Below are positions 1 to 12,429 of a DNA stretch of 64,000 bases, one piece after another. The notes under the pieces were generated by a model. That model was given only the letters and a program-made list of their open reading frames with translations. It was not told the DNA's origin and did no database searches. The stretch is taken from the NCBI GenBank assembly GCA_030998015.1, contig JARWMV010000233.1, forward strand, positions 1,426,001-1,490,000, written 5' to 3'. Position 1 is the first letter of the stretch; each line of letters opens with the position of its first letter. Both the position numbers and the translations under genes were made by a program. This DNA is from Ceratorhiza oryzae-sativae. Taxonomy: Eukaryota > Basidiomycota > Agaricomycetes > Cantharellales > Ceratobasidiaceae.

Positions 1-948
1 GCAGATTCTGGTAATATTTGGGTCAAGGTGCTCCCTTGCATCCTCAGACTAAGATATTTGAATACTAACTCATTTCATAGATTCAAGAAGATGGGTACGA
101 TGCGGTAGGGATTTAATAGGCATCATAAACCCTCAGTCTCTCATCTGTCGTCCGTCTGATCAGAGCCAACCGATTCCTTGGGCTTCTAAGCGCCTTCCGA
201 CCGTCAATAGGTGGGTTGTATCTCTAGATCTTCGACTGTTGAGTTCCTTAACAGCCCTTCAGTACATGGTCTGCAACTATCCCAAAAACTCTCCAGAGCG
301 GAGAATACATCCTTCGCCGTAGGTCTCTTTTCGTCTTGCCACGACTCGCAGTCATTGAAAAAGCCACAGATGAAATTCTTGGACTGCAACGCGCCAGCGA
401 AATTGGCCGAGCTCAGTTCTATCCTGCGTGCCATCAGATCGCAGTCACAAATGTGAGTTAGCAACGGTTTCTTCTGCACACCAAAAACAGGATACTGTGA
501 TTAAACATGTAAGCTAGGGTGGAACAAAAGCGCTCCCCACAGGAATTGCACTTCCTGGCGCATACACGCTGACAGATCCAGGGGTCGGTGCATCATTGTT
601 CACGCGAGTTAAACCTTGTCGGCTAAAAAATGGGGGATTAGATACATCTTGAATACCGAAACATCTCTGCGACGAATCCTTACACCCCACCAGGTAGGTT
701 TTAACGCACGGCGCTTTGGTTGATTGCACCGCTTATATGCGTACTTTGTTTTAGGCGGCCGCCCTTGGACCGGCTAGGGTATCTAAGCTGGAGTCGAACA
801 CTGGTTCCCAGGCGACGCTATAAGAACTGACTTCAAATCAATTTCGTACTTTTCATACATGTTTTACATCTATTGTGATTACGACAAGCCCAATTAAATG
901 GCAACTGGAACCAACCTCTCAGGTAGCTCATGAATCTTTTGTGGACTC
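1..948. other. no gene recognised
   Basis: I see no supported gene here, only short overlapping open frames. A minus-strand frame at 204-479 contains an RPTA-type stretch that faintly resembles the end of a protein kinase domain, but nothing upstream supports a kinase. The DNA next to 949 is the 3' flank of the tyrosyl-tRNA synthetase gene. Confidence 0.4.
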
Positions 949-2584
949 TTAGGCCTGAACAGATGTTGCTTCATGAGAGTTGAGCCCTTCCACGGTTGAC
1001 TCAGGAGTTGGACCAGCCTCAGTTAACTCTGTCTTGGGGGCATCGGGACCTGTACCTGGAGCTGCCTGCGCAGGCCTTTTACCCTTACCTGGTGGGGGAG
1101 GGTGGTACACCTTTTCCTGTAGCAACCAAACCGCACATTTATTTAGCGTGATTTTTCGTCGACCATTCGGTATTTTTATTTACCTTCTTTTTCTTGACCT
1201 CCACGACAGGTGGGGGGTAGGCCAATTTCTCGACTTCCTTCCACTCTTCGCTCGCCTCGAAAGCCTTTTGAATTGGCTCTAGCAAAGACACAACCGCATC
1301 CGCGACCGCGGCCTTCAAATCTCCCGGATGCACCTCCTTAGCTACGAAAGCGTCTTCTAGTTGCTTTGCGCTCGAAAAGTGGATCGGACCACCGTACTCG
1401 GGTTTTCTGGAGATAGTGAATAGAGTCCCCTCTGGAGCATCGGTTCCAACAAGTGGCGCCATCTGGGTGATTGGGATTCCCCGCGCAATACGACCCTGAA
1501 CAACCTGCATAAGGACCGCCTTGACGAACGCAAGAACCCCGTTGCCTTCCGCCACACCCTCTTCACAGAACGCAGAGCGGATCTTTTTCCGGATTGTCGC
1601 CGGCGGATCGAGGAAGTCGATTTTGGAGTTAGCGTCGGAAGAGGACATCTTCCCTCCCGTTAGACCTGGAACCATTTCGTTCATGAGATGCGCGCGTTTA
1701 CGGTAGCCCAACTTCGGCAAGTAGAGCTCTGCGAATGTAAAGATTTTGCGCTACATGAAAGGTCATGAGGTCCCGTTACACAATCGCATATGCTCCAACT
1801 CACCTGGTCCGCTCCACCAAACTGGAAATCGCAATCCAAATATTGCTCATCCAAGGCTTGCAGGCCGGGATACAACAAACCACTGAGCAGAGGGCTAGCA
1901 ACCTGCTTCACAACTTCTGCACCGGCCTTTTTAGCATCATGCTCGGTGACGGTTGCACAGAGCCGATAGTTGTCCATGTTATATTCCTTGCTGAGCTGGT
2001 AAGAGGATCCAATGACGAACTTCAAGCGATCGAGTGGGACCCCGAGAGAGGTGAATATTGCCTTAAGAAGATGAGAGTAATATTTCACTCTGTGGGCAAC
2101 GAGTTCCACTGGAGCTTTGAGGTTATCGAGGAAAGCATGAAGATCTAAGTGAACAGGCATTAGCATCAGGAAACGCAACTTCCAGAATCAGAGGTTCAAC
2201 CTGCGAGGAGAATGGTAACCTAACAGGATCTTTATGAATCGTTCCCAAAGTAACAGATGGACTAAACTTACTTCTACCCCTGCTTGTAAAAAATCTGCGA
2301 TCTTCATCAGGGGAACAAAGTAGCCGATATGAGCTGTTCAATGATTATTAGTATTGCGGCTTCCACTGTCATCCGAGGACCAGCACTCACGTCGGCCAGT
2401 AGTGGCGGTTCCTACACTCCCCCGCGTATGAGTCGAAGATCAATATGTAGGATATTTAATACATACCCCAATAGCATTTTGGATTCCTTCCCTCGCTTAG
2501 TATTGCCTTGATTATATCGCCTCCGAGTACTTCTTGAAGATTTCTGGTGATGATTTCGAATCTTGTGTCTGCGCTGGCAACCAT
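949..2584 (-). CDS. TYS1: cytoplasmic tyrosyl-tRNA synthetase
   Basis: This class I enzyme charges tRNA-Tyr with tyrosine in the cytosol. The start is the ATG at 2584-2582. Exons I can place: 2467-2584, 2391-2411 (21 nt), 2272-2333, a core exon of roughly 1804-2150, 1184-1750 and 949-1116. The first three join in frame to give YWGTATTGRPHIGYFVP, where HIGY is the class I HIGH-type signature. The core exon has [19 protein letters not shown] and QFGGADQ; the next has [17 protein letters not shown], the KMSKS loop. The C-terminus is a basic and Pro/Ala-rich tail ending SVQA. Oddity: between GVE at 2272 and DLHAFL near 2150 the usual strand with its VTVLLA-like residues is not readable in frame, so this stretch holds a frame problem or a microexon I could not resolve. 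The family call is very secure; the integrity of the gene is less so. Confidence 0.92.
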
Positions 2585-4027
2585 GGTCGAGTCAGAAGAA
2601 ATGAAGTTCTTAACGCTCAGCGTTTGGGTGCCCCCTCCATCATAATCAGGGTCTTCTAATTTGTGTTTGCAAATTTGTCACTGCCCCATTGGGTCAACCA
2701 CCTTGCTTCCAAGAAATGCTTCATACAACCTACCGTAAAATCTGGTGAAAATATGAGCTACATTCTGAGGCCCAAATTGCAGCCGTGGATTGGTTGAATC
2801 TTGGCTGATGCAAGAAGCAATCGAGGCATATTGGATGAATGACTCTTGCGTACAAGTTTGTACGGACTCGGGGGATTGGTGCCAGTGTGGAATCCAAGGG
2901 CTAATTGATAGATAGGGAATTGGCAAAGATAGAATATTCCTAATTTCACAGGGAGCAAAATGCTCATTAAGCTGTCAATCGTATTCGGCCTGGTTGCTCC
3001 GGTTTGGACGACCGGGTGCATACGTGGCGCGCCCGGGAAAGTTAGAACTGCTGTGAGCGAACCGCCCAGATTGAAACTGTGAGGACCGCCTCAGCGAACA
3101 CATTATGGGCTGTACTGTATTCAATCATGTGCATATATACCTACGCGACATTTAGTTAATTTATGAGTCAAATTACAGGTAGGCGGCGGGCTTTTAAGGA
3201 TGAAGCGAGGCTGGACATAAGCGCACCTCGTCCTTGGCCTTGCGAGGCCCGGGGTTTACGTGCATCGGCCGCTAGACGGTAGATCGAGAGTGCGCGATGC
3301 TTCCGTCGCAAGCTATGTCCATCGCCCCATGGACTAATTGGGAGAGGTCTAATTTTAATTGCTATATGCACACCATAGCAGTATCGACACATCATTATCA
3401 GTTTAAGACTCATGGTACTGTATTCCATAATAAAAATATCCCTGACTCTTCTTAGTGCACGCATAGGTCGCATCTTGCGGAGACACGAGACGGGATACTC
3501 AGCCTCAGCCAAATCGATGCGTGAGTACGAGCGCCGCATTATCAGGAGTGGTCACAAGGAAGACGCCATGAGCACTCCTGATAATATTTTGCAATCATAA
3601 GCGACATGTTTGCTTATGAGCGCTCGTGGCCACGAGTGGATTCTTGCGTCGACCGACGTTCACAAGAGTCGCGGCACTCACGTGCATACCCCTCTCCACT
3701 CGTAGCCTCACCTACCGCTTGTTCCCACCCGTACCTAAATTTCAAGTTCCAGGCGCCCCCCTCCTACACGTGCTTTGACTTTGCTCATGTAACGTGTTTC
3801 TATTTCCCATACAATTGAACGAATGTAGCCTAAAAAACCAGCAGCCCCGTTGGGACTTCGTTGGAAATCGCCCCACCGCTCGACACATACGCAGCTCCTT
3901 GGGCAAAAGCAAATTTCCTAGTTAGGGCTATTTAGAGCCCTGGTTCTACCTAAGCGGATCTGACGCCCGGATAGCTCATATTAGCACGCACTACTAGCGT
4001 TTATTCTCCTTAGGTAGAACGGGCACT
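2585..4027. other. gene-free stretch
   Basis: This is the upstream flank of the tyrosyl-tRNA synthetase gene followed by DNA in which I see only short frames without recognisable domains, including around 2678-3021 and 3168-3539. No repeats or RNA genes were recognised. Confidence 0.35.
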
Positions 4028-4450
4028 GTGACTAAACCTCAGTCGCGAACTGGATTTTGGCCGAGGATCACATTACACAAACCAACCACCTGTAAGCTAC
4101 ACCGCATCCATGACAGATTTAGAGAGCATATTGCCGAGATGCAAGGGCGCGAGGTGCATTCTCGAACCATTCAGGTCATCCTCAGCCATTGTTTCCCGGG
4201 CGCATACAATCTCAAATACCGCTCTCACAATATAGACAACATCCCTGAACCTTCGTGTCACCGCAGTGACACCACCCTACAGGCTATTAAGCACGTTCTA
4301 CGAGAGTGTCCCCTGTACTCGGAATCACGTTGGCTTCTTCGCAAAGGATCCCCGTTGTGCATCGTTTCTTATTGTTTGTGTCCATTGTTCTGTTAGACCA
4401 GCTCCAGAGTTGTGCTCGTATAGGTCTTTAGATATGTATAAAAAAAAAAA
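4028..4450 (+). mobile_element. 5'-truncated LINE remnant with poly-A tail
   Basis: The frame at 4028-4396 reads like the extreme C-terminus of a fungal non-LTR retrotransposon reverse transcriptase polyprotein: an RIHDRFREHI and QVILSHCFPGAY segment, then HVLRECPLYSESRWLLRK, the region that normally forms a small Cys/His motif. Only one cysteine of the usual CxC pair is present. An 11-A run at 4440-4450 follows within 50 bp of the stop, as expected for a LINE 3' end, and there is no upstream reverse transcriptase, as expected for 5' truncation. A related fragment lies at 54606-55101 on the opposite strand. It is a non-functional remnant. Confidence 0.6.
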
Positions 4451-6983
4451 GCGGCAGTCGCGTGCTGTTATTATTGTCGTCCTTCTCCCCTCGACCACAC
4501 TTTGGTCCCATTCATACGAGACACGACGCCGCGCGGGCACGGGCGCCATCCATAGTCACCTATATGCTGCTCTTCCGGGATTTGTCCCACCACCCACACT
4601 GTTTCTGGAGAATCAGGATTTGCCACCCGCCCATGAATCCCGTTCGCGTGGCTGGCGGCCCAGCCACACATCCGCGAAGCGCGTTCGGCACCTCTCGGAT
4701 CCCCCACTCCACCGTGTCTTGTTTTCCATGTAGACAGATCACTAATCATATTACACCTGACTATTTTACTTGCACTCGGCTCACCATCGAACCAAGGCTG
4801 AGTGAACCCGTTTCGAGGCTAGTGGCGCTCAGATGGTAGCAGCTTATATGAAGATGAAATAACAAGGTTAGTTTGGGTTCATTATGATAGTAGCACCAGT
4901 GCAAATTAAACTTCGCTGAATATCTAGTATCCATCATTGATGTTGAGAATCATTGGTTGATTCAGCCACATGTAGCTATCTCGAACTTATCTGCCCCACT
5001 TCAAGGAGTATGGCCAATTGATTTCGACTTTCGGAGCGCCCGGCCCTTTTCTTAAACCCACCAAGCTAAGTATATTAGCCACCGTAATGTGAACCTCATT
5101 CTACCTGGGCGACTCCGAGTTGCTTTGGCGCTCGTAGGGTGTGAGCTTGAGCTATGCATAAATTCGACACGGGTTGACTCACCGAACACTTTGGATAAAG
5201 ATTGAGCTACCCTGCATATTATTCAGAGTGGATGAATCGTAAAGACGAATTCAAATTGAAAAAAAAGATATAACATGGCGCTGCCGGCTACAATACACGA
5301 TTCAAGATCAAGAGTAACTACCTAGGAGACCCATTGCGTCGCCCAATACTTTGGATTGGATTATTAAGATCATTGAGGTACACCCCTGCGATCACGGCGG
5401 TTGGCTGGCTGTGGTGGGTAGTTTGGGCTATCGACCCTAGGCCGCTTTGGCTCGCTACACTGAGGCTTCTTGGGCCTTTGACAGCTATGCCAGTCTTTGA
5501 AGTACTCGTCACAGAAGGTGCATTTATGCCACGTCATCTGAATTCCAGAAAATGTGTTAGCCAGCCCACTACACATCGGTGTTCGAAAAGCCGCACGGTG
5601 AGCACGCAAGTCTCAAAGAAATACGAGAGGGGAGGCATCGCGACGAGTTGAAGAAACAGTATTTCCACTGGGTTAGGTACCCTAGGTCCGCAAGATGATA
5701 TTTGAATCGTTTAGTCCAGGCTAGTAGTCAGAGAACAGTGCTTCCACAGCATTCAAAAGGCCTCGATATATACCCTGGCTGAGCGAATTTCGTCGTCCTG
5801 TCACTACACACGCCATTAGACGAGCAAATACACATTTATTCCCTTAGCAGGCTACCCTTGGCTGTATTTCAATGTTACAATATGCTAATCTATGTTAGGC
5901 AATATTTCATGTGATGGATTGGCAAGGGCGATATATTGCACCTGGACTCTTTCCGAACACCCACATCCACATGGAATCAATCCCACAGTTTGATTGATAA
6001 TGCAAGAGAAGCGAATCATACTAGCAGACTCACCTAGGATCTCATTTGAACAATTATCAGCCATTAAACGTACTTCTCTTGACCTATTATTGTGCGTATC
6101 CGTCTAGGACAGCATTGCCCGCGCATATATGCGGACCAAGAGCAGCATTGGAGCAATTGCCTACAGCCAGAATCATGCCCCAAACAATAAGCCAAGCAGA
6201 GGGATTTCTGGCAGGGTCAACCTTTCGCAGGATCATCAACTAGCCAAGCCAGGTGAGATGTGTGATCAACAGCTAGCGCTCAGCTTTGACAGTGCACCTC
6301 ACATGGGAGTGGCAACAGCCTCACGTCTTGGAAATGCTACAACCAACTACGAGCCAATCGTGCCACTCACGAATTAGGGTCATATTCGAGGGGTGCAGTT
6401 CCTTGATTAGATGATATGGACATATGCGCTTGTTGGGATATGGATTTTTCAGTTGCTACATGGACCCTCTATTTTCCAGTTAGGTATGCTACTCCCTCGC
6501 CACACCCCGAACTTCTGTCACGAAGACAGCCTATGCCTGCCTTAGGTACTGGCCTTAGAAGCAACCTTCGTACACGCAGCGCCCTCCCGGAACGTTCCAG
6601 TCTCCATCAATCTTACACAGCGCCCCACCCACCGATCGATCCAAAATGTGGTACTAAAGAATGCTTTCATGATGGAATCTAAGAGGTTCTTCCGTCCTAG
6701 TGCTCAAAGAATGTTTGAAAGCAGCCCACTTGATTCATTTTAATTCAGGCATAACTCTAGCTTTGATGTCACACTCGCGTATTTTATATGTTTAATGCTG
6801 CTCTGTACGCATGTCATGGACGAATCCAGTGTGCGGCCTGTCAATCGCCACCCGCTTTGCTATTTCGTTTTATTTTCAAATTTTGATCCTTGAAATGTTA
6901 TTACTTTAGACAACCCAGGCATATGAAATCGGTTAGACATGGATTTCTTTTCTTCCCTGTTGGACGGGTCGAGGTTTGGCTGC
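4451..6983. other. gene-free stretch
   Basis: No supported gene was seen. Short open frames occur on both strands (for example 5334-5651 plus and 5370-5609 minus) but have no introns, partners or domains that I recognise. The final bases are the 3' flank of the thioesterase gene. Confidence 0.35.
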
Positions 6984-8430
6984 TCATAGCCTCGCCAAGG
7001 CATTGGAGCGATCATTCAATTGCGCTCGCACCACCCCTTCTTGAGTAATGACTGCAATGAGGTCGCCCCGCTGCGTATATATCTTTGTTAGTGTCTAGTT
7101 AGCGTAGTTCGAGCGGCATATCATGATAACGAGCTTACTCTCCCATGGACTATGCCTCTTCCCATTCCGACCAATGGCGAAACCATCTACCACGGGAATT
7201 AGAAATGATTATCATCAGGCGGAGGGCGTAGACTCACTGCAAACATCATCCATTCTGTACAATCAAATTCATTATCATAGAACCAAACCGAGTGGTCTAA
7301 TGATGAAGCCATTGCTAGACGGTTCGGTGGAGCTAATCCCCTATAAAGGCCCACAGCTCGTGCAGCCGCGAATATGCTAGGAAGATACAGTTGAGGCAAT
7401 CACGAAAAAAAACCCCAATATACTCACATGCCCCAGTCTGACAAAAATGCGAGCACACACTGGTGTCCGTCAGCTGCGACGCTTCAAAACAAGCATGAGA
7501 ATTCTGTAGGCACCTTTCGAAAGCGAACATCATGGTCTGGCATTGCCCGTATGCGCATCCAAAAGATGTCCTCGGTAAGATCGTCGCTTATCGGGCGGGA
7601 TGTAGCAGTCTTTACCGCAATCGGAAATCCACCCAATTGCTGAACACCTCACAAGAATCATTCACGAGAAAATGCTAACATCTCGAATAAAAACGTACCT
7701 CGGCATGACCCAAAAGCGCATATCGACCTTCAGCCGCAACCCCCAGTTGCTCCGCCCCCTTTCTAAACACATCCTCCTGATTTACACACTCATCGGGCGG
7801 AGGAACATCGGGGGGCATAATCTGCCAGTGCGTGGGTTGGCCAAACTCTGGCCGTTGGAACGAGCAGATGGCCGAGAAGACCCATCGTTGGTTTTGTTGG
7901 CCTTTGACCATCATTGTGCAGTAAGTTTTCCCTACCGAGTAGAAAAACCTTTCAATACAATGACGGCGAGGGAGAAGTGGAATTCGCACCTCGACGCATA
8001 GGTTCCACCGAATATGATATTGGCTGTGAAGGATCTGCACTGGAGAGAAAATGACACTGGGGGGTCGTTTAGTAGAAATCCAGTCGAGTCAGCGAGATAT
8101 ATTTACATGGATTGACTAGTAATGGTCCGTAAATATCTGGGTGCAATATGAGGAAATATGGTGCTTACGTTGGCCGAAAATTCGACGCTCACAGAGCGCG
8201 TTGCGGCGAGTAACGCTTGTCCGATTAACTGACCACCAAATACTCCCCGTTCTTGTTGAGGTCTCCACAATGAATCACGTAGGAATCTACATAAATTATG
8301 AGTGCCGAAACATAACACAGGCCAAACTAAGGAGAAGAAGAACTCACGAATGAGTATCAAGCTGCTCCAGTTCCAGGAAGCTCGCAATAGGTTTATGATC
8401 CTGAGGAATCTCATGGGTTGTTTGCGACAT
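6984..8430 (-). CDS. TES1: peroxisomal acyl-CoA thioesterase (TesB type)
   Basis: The enzyme hydrolyses acyl-CoA to free fatty acid and CoA, and in fungi it acts in peroxisomes beside beta-oxidation. The start at 8430 gives MSQTTHEIPQDHKPIASFLE. After an intron comes LWRPQQERGVFGGQLIGQAL, the first hotdog-fold signature, then VEPMRRGKTYCTMMVKGQQ and FSAICSFQRPEFG. The second half has ISDDLTEDIFWMRIRAMPD, DGHQCVLAFLSDWG, SLDHSVWFYDNEFDCTEW and ITQEGVVRAQ, so both hotdog repeats are present and in the family order. The last codons are GCG AGG CTA followed by TGA, giving C-terminal ARL, which fits the PTS1 peroxisomal import consensus. At least six exons are separated by introns of about 30-70 nt. 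The reading frame can be followed throughout without a break. Confidence 0.9.
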
Positions 8431-8766
8431 AATCAAGAAAAGACTGAAGAAGCGCGGGTATGGATCAAAGACGGAGTGAGGCTTGGTCGTCAACAAAAGC
8501 TCGGTTTATGAGCCGGAATTTTATCATTGTCACGCTTGCGGCGAGTCGGCAAGTCTAGCCCGGCTAAACGGGCTTCCGAATAAGCCCGGGAACCGAGAAC
8601 TTGGTCGTTATTATGAACCCGCCCCTCTTGGGTCATCCATGTCCGCATGGAGATCATCTCATCGGACACGGAAATGAACTAAACATCGATTCATTTCATG
8701 AATGTCTGCAAGTATTAGATACAGAATTAAATTCTATATGCTTCATTCATAATCTCGTACTCTGAT
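8431..8766. other. intergenic spacer
   Basis: This is the region between the thioesterase start and the J-protein stop. No gene is supported. It must hold the thioesterase promoter, but I see no clear TATA box. Confidence 0.4.
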
Positions 8767-10840
8767 TCACGTTCCCCCAGCAGCTTTCTCGCGACTCGCC
8801 CGAGTCTCGACCCTCACGTACTCTTCCTCTGCTCCGCCATCCTCGTCCTTTGTCACGTTGAGATAAGCCTCGCCAAGGATTTGCAGGCCCTGCGCTCGCA
8901 GGTGGAGTTTGCTCGACTGGAGACTTGGGTCTGACAGGACTCGGTCACAGACTTCGCGAAGCACAGACTCTATCTCAAGCTTGGCGCCTTTGAAAAGTGC
9001 ACGCAAGCCCTGTTGAAATGGTGAACATTAGCAAACCGAATTGACCCGGCATTTCTATGCTTGCGCACCTTCTCGGCAGCTTGTTCCTCCAGCTTCTTCT
9101 TCTCCTCGGGGCTTACGCCCGCTTTCTCAGCCTCCGCAATTTGGTCAAACACTTGTTTAAGCTCAAGCGCTACATGATAATTATTAGTTGGGATCGATGC
9201 CATCGGTATAACTTGATCATTTACCTGATCGCACGGTCGATACGCTAAAAGGATGGGATACATAAATTCATTCGCCAAGTGACGAACGCGAGAACTCACG
9301 TCTCGCTAAACACATGGTATTTCCCTTGAATATTATGAAGCCATCCTCCCACACCCATGAAGGTTTGATTGGCCGCCAGGTAATGTTTACTCTTGGCGGT
9401 ATACACGAATCCAACAGCGTGCAGGAGTTCGACTCCGTACGACTCTGACTTGAGCTGCCTGGTTTGAGGATAAGATATATTCAATCAAAGGAACAGATCA
9501 ACTCACTCGGCCTCAATCTCACATATTTGCCTCCAGCTATGAGCCACGTCTGCGTCTTGTCGCGGAGATCCTGTTGCGCTCTCGGTGTAGATGGAAAGCT
9601 TTCGCGAGAGCTCAGTGACGAGTTGACTGACTCGCTCGGCGCGAGCTTTGGATTTCTGAAATGCCGAAATGGGACGGGGGAAAGTGCAAACGAGTGAACA
9701 AACGCCAAAAAGACCAATCTAGTCAGGATCATTCCAAAATTAGCTTGCTGTGTCAAGACGCACCGCAGCCTCGACTTGTCGGTCCCGTTCCTCCTTACGT
9801 CGTCTCTTCGCATCCCGTCGAGCTCGTTCTTCAGGAGAAATGATTTCTCGTCCTTTGGCATCTCTCTGAACGGGGGTGGCTTCCTCTACAAAAGGCAGTG
9901 TCATAAATTGGTAATTCGATGAGAAATTTACGGAATGAAAGTGAGTAAGTTAAAATCGTGGGATAGAAATGGCCGAGTGAACCAACCTTCATTGTCGCTC
10001 TCCTCGTTTTGGAGAGCGTCTTTCATATCCTTGCCTAGCGATATGTGGCCAATAATTGGTATGAAGCGCTCGCCACCGAATATCGCGCCGAATATCTCTT
10101 CCGGATCCACCTATGAGGGCGAGTGAGGACAGTTCGCAAAGCGTAAGAGGCCCGAGACATACAAATCCAGCATCGGGAGTCCCTTCCTTGGGCCCAAACT
10201 CGTTGTACTTTTTCCGCAGGTCAGGATCGGAGAGAACTTGGTAGGCTATTGATATTTGTTTGAACTGCAGATTCACAGGCGGAGTGAGCTTCTGTGTTCT
10301 AATTTGTCTCGGAACGCTGTACCGTTTCCTCTGCACTAGGGTCATCTCGGTTCTTGTCTGGGTGGTGCTTGATCGCCAAACGCCCTTCGCCACAGGATCG
10401 TCAGTTTCGCCGAGGTAACTATATTTGAACAGAGCTCACTGTAGGCTTTCTTGATGTCTTCGGTGGTCGCGGTAACCTCGACTCCAAGAATCTCGTAATA
10501 CGCAGTCTCGAGCGGTCGTTCTTGGGTCCCTATCTTGCGTTTGCGTTGTTGCGGCTGGGGCGTTGAGCTATGAGGCAGCGTTCCGTTTGAACTCGGGCCT
10601 AAATGCTTTGTTATTCCAACTCTAGTACGCGAAACAGAACCACTCACCAGCTTGTGTTTGGGCAGCTCCGGTTCGGTGCGTAATGATAGATGAACACTTG
10701 TAGCATCGAACGCGAAGGGCGGTGTTGGGTGGCGGGGGCGGAGTCGGAGCAAGAAATTCGATAGGAGTTGCGCATTGGGGACATGTGAGCGGAACGTGGG
10801 GCACTTGGGCACGCGAGGGCAATACTCCGTAATCGCTCAT
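8767..10840 (-). CDS. J-domain co-chaperone, CAJ1/DnaJ-X type, with N-terminal zinc ribbon
   Basis: This is a type III-like Hsp70 co-chaperone. The start at 10840 gives MSDYGVLPSRAQVPHVPL, followed by CPQC and, about 28 residues later, CYKC, a likely zinc ribbon. The J domain begins at YYEILGVEVTATTEDIKKAY (about 10450-10500), continues through IKHHPDKNRDD with the essential HPD tripeptide (about 10340-10375), and ends at ISIAYQVLSDPDLRKKYNEFG. It is followed by PEEIFGAIFGGERFIPIIG, the start of the DnaJ-X region, then a Lys/Arg-rich helix, EAEQLKSESYGVELLHAVG, and a C-terminal acidic region ending AAGGT. Several short introns interrupt it. The order J domain, IFGGE..F..IIG, long helical region matches yeast Caj1/Djp1-like proteins; the zinc ribbon in front of the J domain is unusual for them. 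Its promoter holds a CACGTG box at 10859. Confidence 0.88.
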
Positions 10841-10858
10841 GGTGGGTCAACGCCAAGT

Positions 10859-10864
10859 CACGTG
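10859..10864. promoter_or_regulatory. CACGTG E-box upstream of the J-protein gene
   Basis: A perfect CACGTG palindrome lies 19 bp upstream of the J-protein ATG. The same hexamer sits close to the starts of the M3 peptidase, PAN3/AP-1 beta and PRP43 genes in this window. It is the consensus for bHLH factors such as Cbf1; binding here is inference. Confidence 0.45.
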
Positions 10865-11766
10865 GCTAGAGTCACCCCTCAAGAGCCTGGGCGCTTAGCC
10901 ACGCCATCGGCATCCGAGACTGAGCGACGTGGACATGGAACTACAGTATATGCTTCGTTCCGTCACTGTGACTCCATTGCCGCCCTCTTAAATCAACATT
11001 AATGCACACTTGGCGCTCGAACAGGTGGAGCTCTTCATCTGCCGCTGTGCCGACACCACATGATTTCCTTGCTTTCCTCGGCGCCGAGCTGGCCGTTCTT
11101 CATCCTCAGTCCCCCCAGCCTTCTGGTCCCCTTCTCTTCGGATTGGAATTTCTGGCACGTTCGGCTTCCTCGGTCAGGCATTCTCGAATCCGGATCCACC
11201 TGTCGTGCAAGAATCCATCTGCCGTTTATCTGCCGCGCAATTGCTAGATCTCAGACAAATCTGTAATGGCCGAGTGCATAGCACTCGTCTAACTGATTAG
11301 CCCCTATGCTTTTTTACCAATATTTATGATCGGAAGGAGGACCATGGGGGTTCTGAGTATTTTGCGTTGTTATGTGCGAGCCTGCTTCCGGCGCGTCGAC
11401 GACTCCTATCACAACGTCACCCATTCATGATCGATACTAGCTCCAACGCATGGCACAGCAAGTGATATCACTATAAACAACGCCACCGGCACTCCTTGCC
11501 GGCTCCTGGCACGAGACATCCAATCGTGCGCGGCTTCGGTCCCGAGAATCTTCATCTGTCGGCCACTTTGTGTCTAGAACGACCCCTTATGACCCAATTA
11601 TCGGCATCTTGACCCGGCACGATTACTCCACATGACGCTTTCCAACGGAGCAACAACTAGCATCGAGCGTCATAGTTCAGCACGGCAGTGCTCAGCCTCT
11701 CTCGTTCATGGAGCAACAATTAAGTTGCGTAAAGTCAGGAAACGTGCTTGGCTTGGTCTGGGGGCA

Positions 11767-11772
11767 TATAAA
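11767..11772 (+). promoter_or_regulatory. TATA box of secreted protein gene A
   Basis: TATAAA lies 89 bp upstream of the ATG at 11856 in a region that is colinear with the promoter of the paralogue at 19962. Confidence 0.5.
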
Positions 11773-11855
11773 TGCTGGCGGTTAAAGGCTTTTGGATACC
11801 ACTCCCCATCGTTTCTGTGTTCGTCCAGCTTCAGAACTCTCAATACTAACCTGCA

Positions 11856-12429
11856 ATGCGATTTTCCTGCGTCGCCATCCTTTCTCTCTTGGCCGGCGTC
11901 ATTGGCGCACCTGCCCCCTTAGCGCCTCGTCAAATCCCAAAAGTTGAGTTCTGCGATGGTATCGAATTTGCTGATCCTTGTGTAAGCCCAAATCAATTTA
12001 TGCTATCACACCCTACTAATTAATGCATCTTCACATCGCCACCCAGGGGTACCCCGACGTTCAGTAAGTTCGATTCTGTTCACCACAAATTGGACGGGCT
12101 CACCAATATCTTCAGAACTACATGCTTCAACCTACCAGACGAGTGGTCCAAGATCATTAGCTCTTTCAAGCCACCCGAAGGCTACGTCTGCTTGCTTTGG
12201 AGGCAAGTCTCATGCGACTTATCGTGTTCAACACCTCTAACTTGGTACTCTAGCGAGCCCGACTGTACTGGAGAGAATCCAGGTGGATGGCTTGCCTCTC
12301 CAGGTAAGCGTCGAATATAGGGAGAGAGTACGAAATGCGATACTTAACATGGGCAATATAGGATCGAACGACCTTAGAAAAATCCAATTCAACGACAAGA
12401 CTGTATCATTCCAATGCAGAGAGGCGTAA
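11856..12429 (+). CDS. small secreted cysteine-rich protein A (candidate effector)
   Basis: I do not recognise a named family. Four exons (11856-11981, 12047-12063, 12116-12303, 12362-12429) give 132 residues. The N-terminus MRFSCVAILSLLAGVIGAP is a classic signal peptide. The mature part has eight cysteines in contexts EFCDG, ADPC, TTCFN, YVCLLW, VSCDL, LSC, PDC and FQC, enough for four disulfides, and a conserved core ISSFKPPEGYVCLLWRQV. Exon lengths are identical to those of the paralogue at 19962. Small size, secretion and paired cysteines fit a fungal effector or another extracellular protein, but no function is shown. It lies on the plus strand, tail to tail with the F-box pseudogene downstream. 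Confidence 0.75.

Noticed and set aside
204..479. Minus-strand frame with RPTAKDV, resembling a protein kinase C-terminus
   Set aside because: Only about 20 residues resemble the motif, no other kinase subdomain is visible, and the frame overlaps an equally long plus-strand frame.
5370..5609. Minus-strand frame with a CTFC...C pattern, possibly a zinc finger
   Set aside because: The pattern lacks the second pair of ligands and no gene structure surrounds it.
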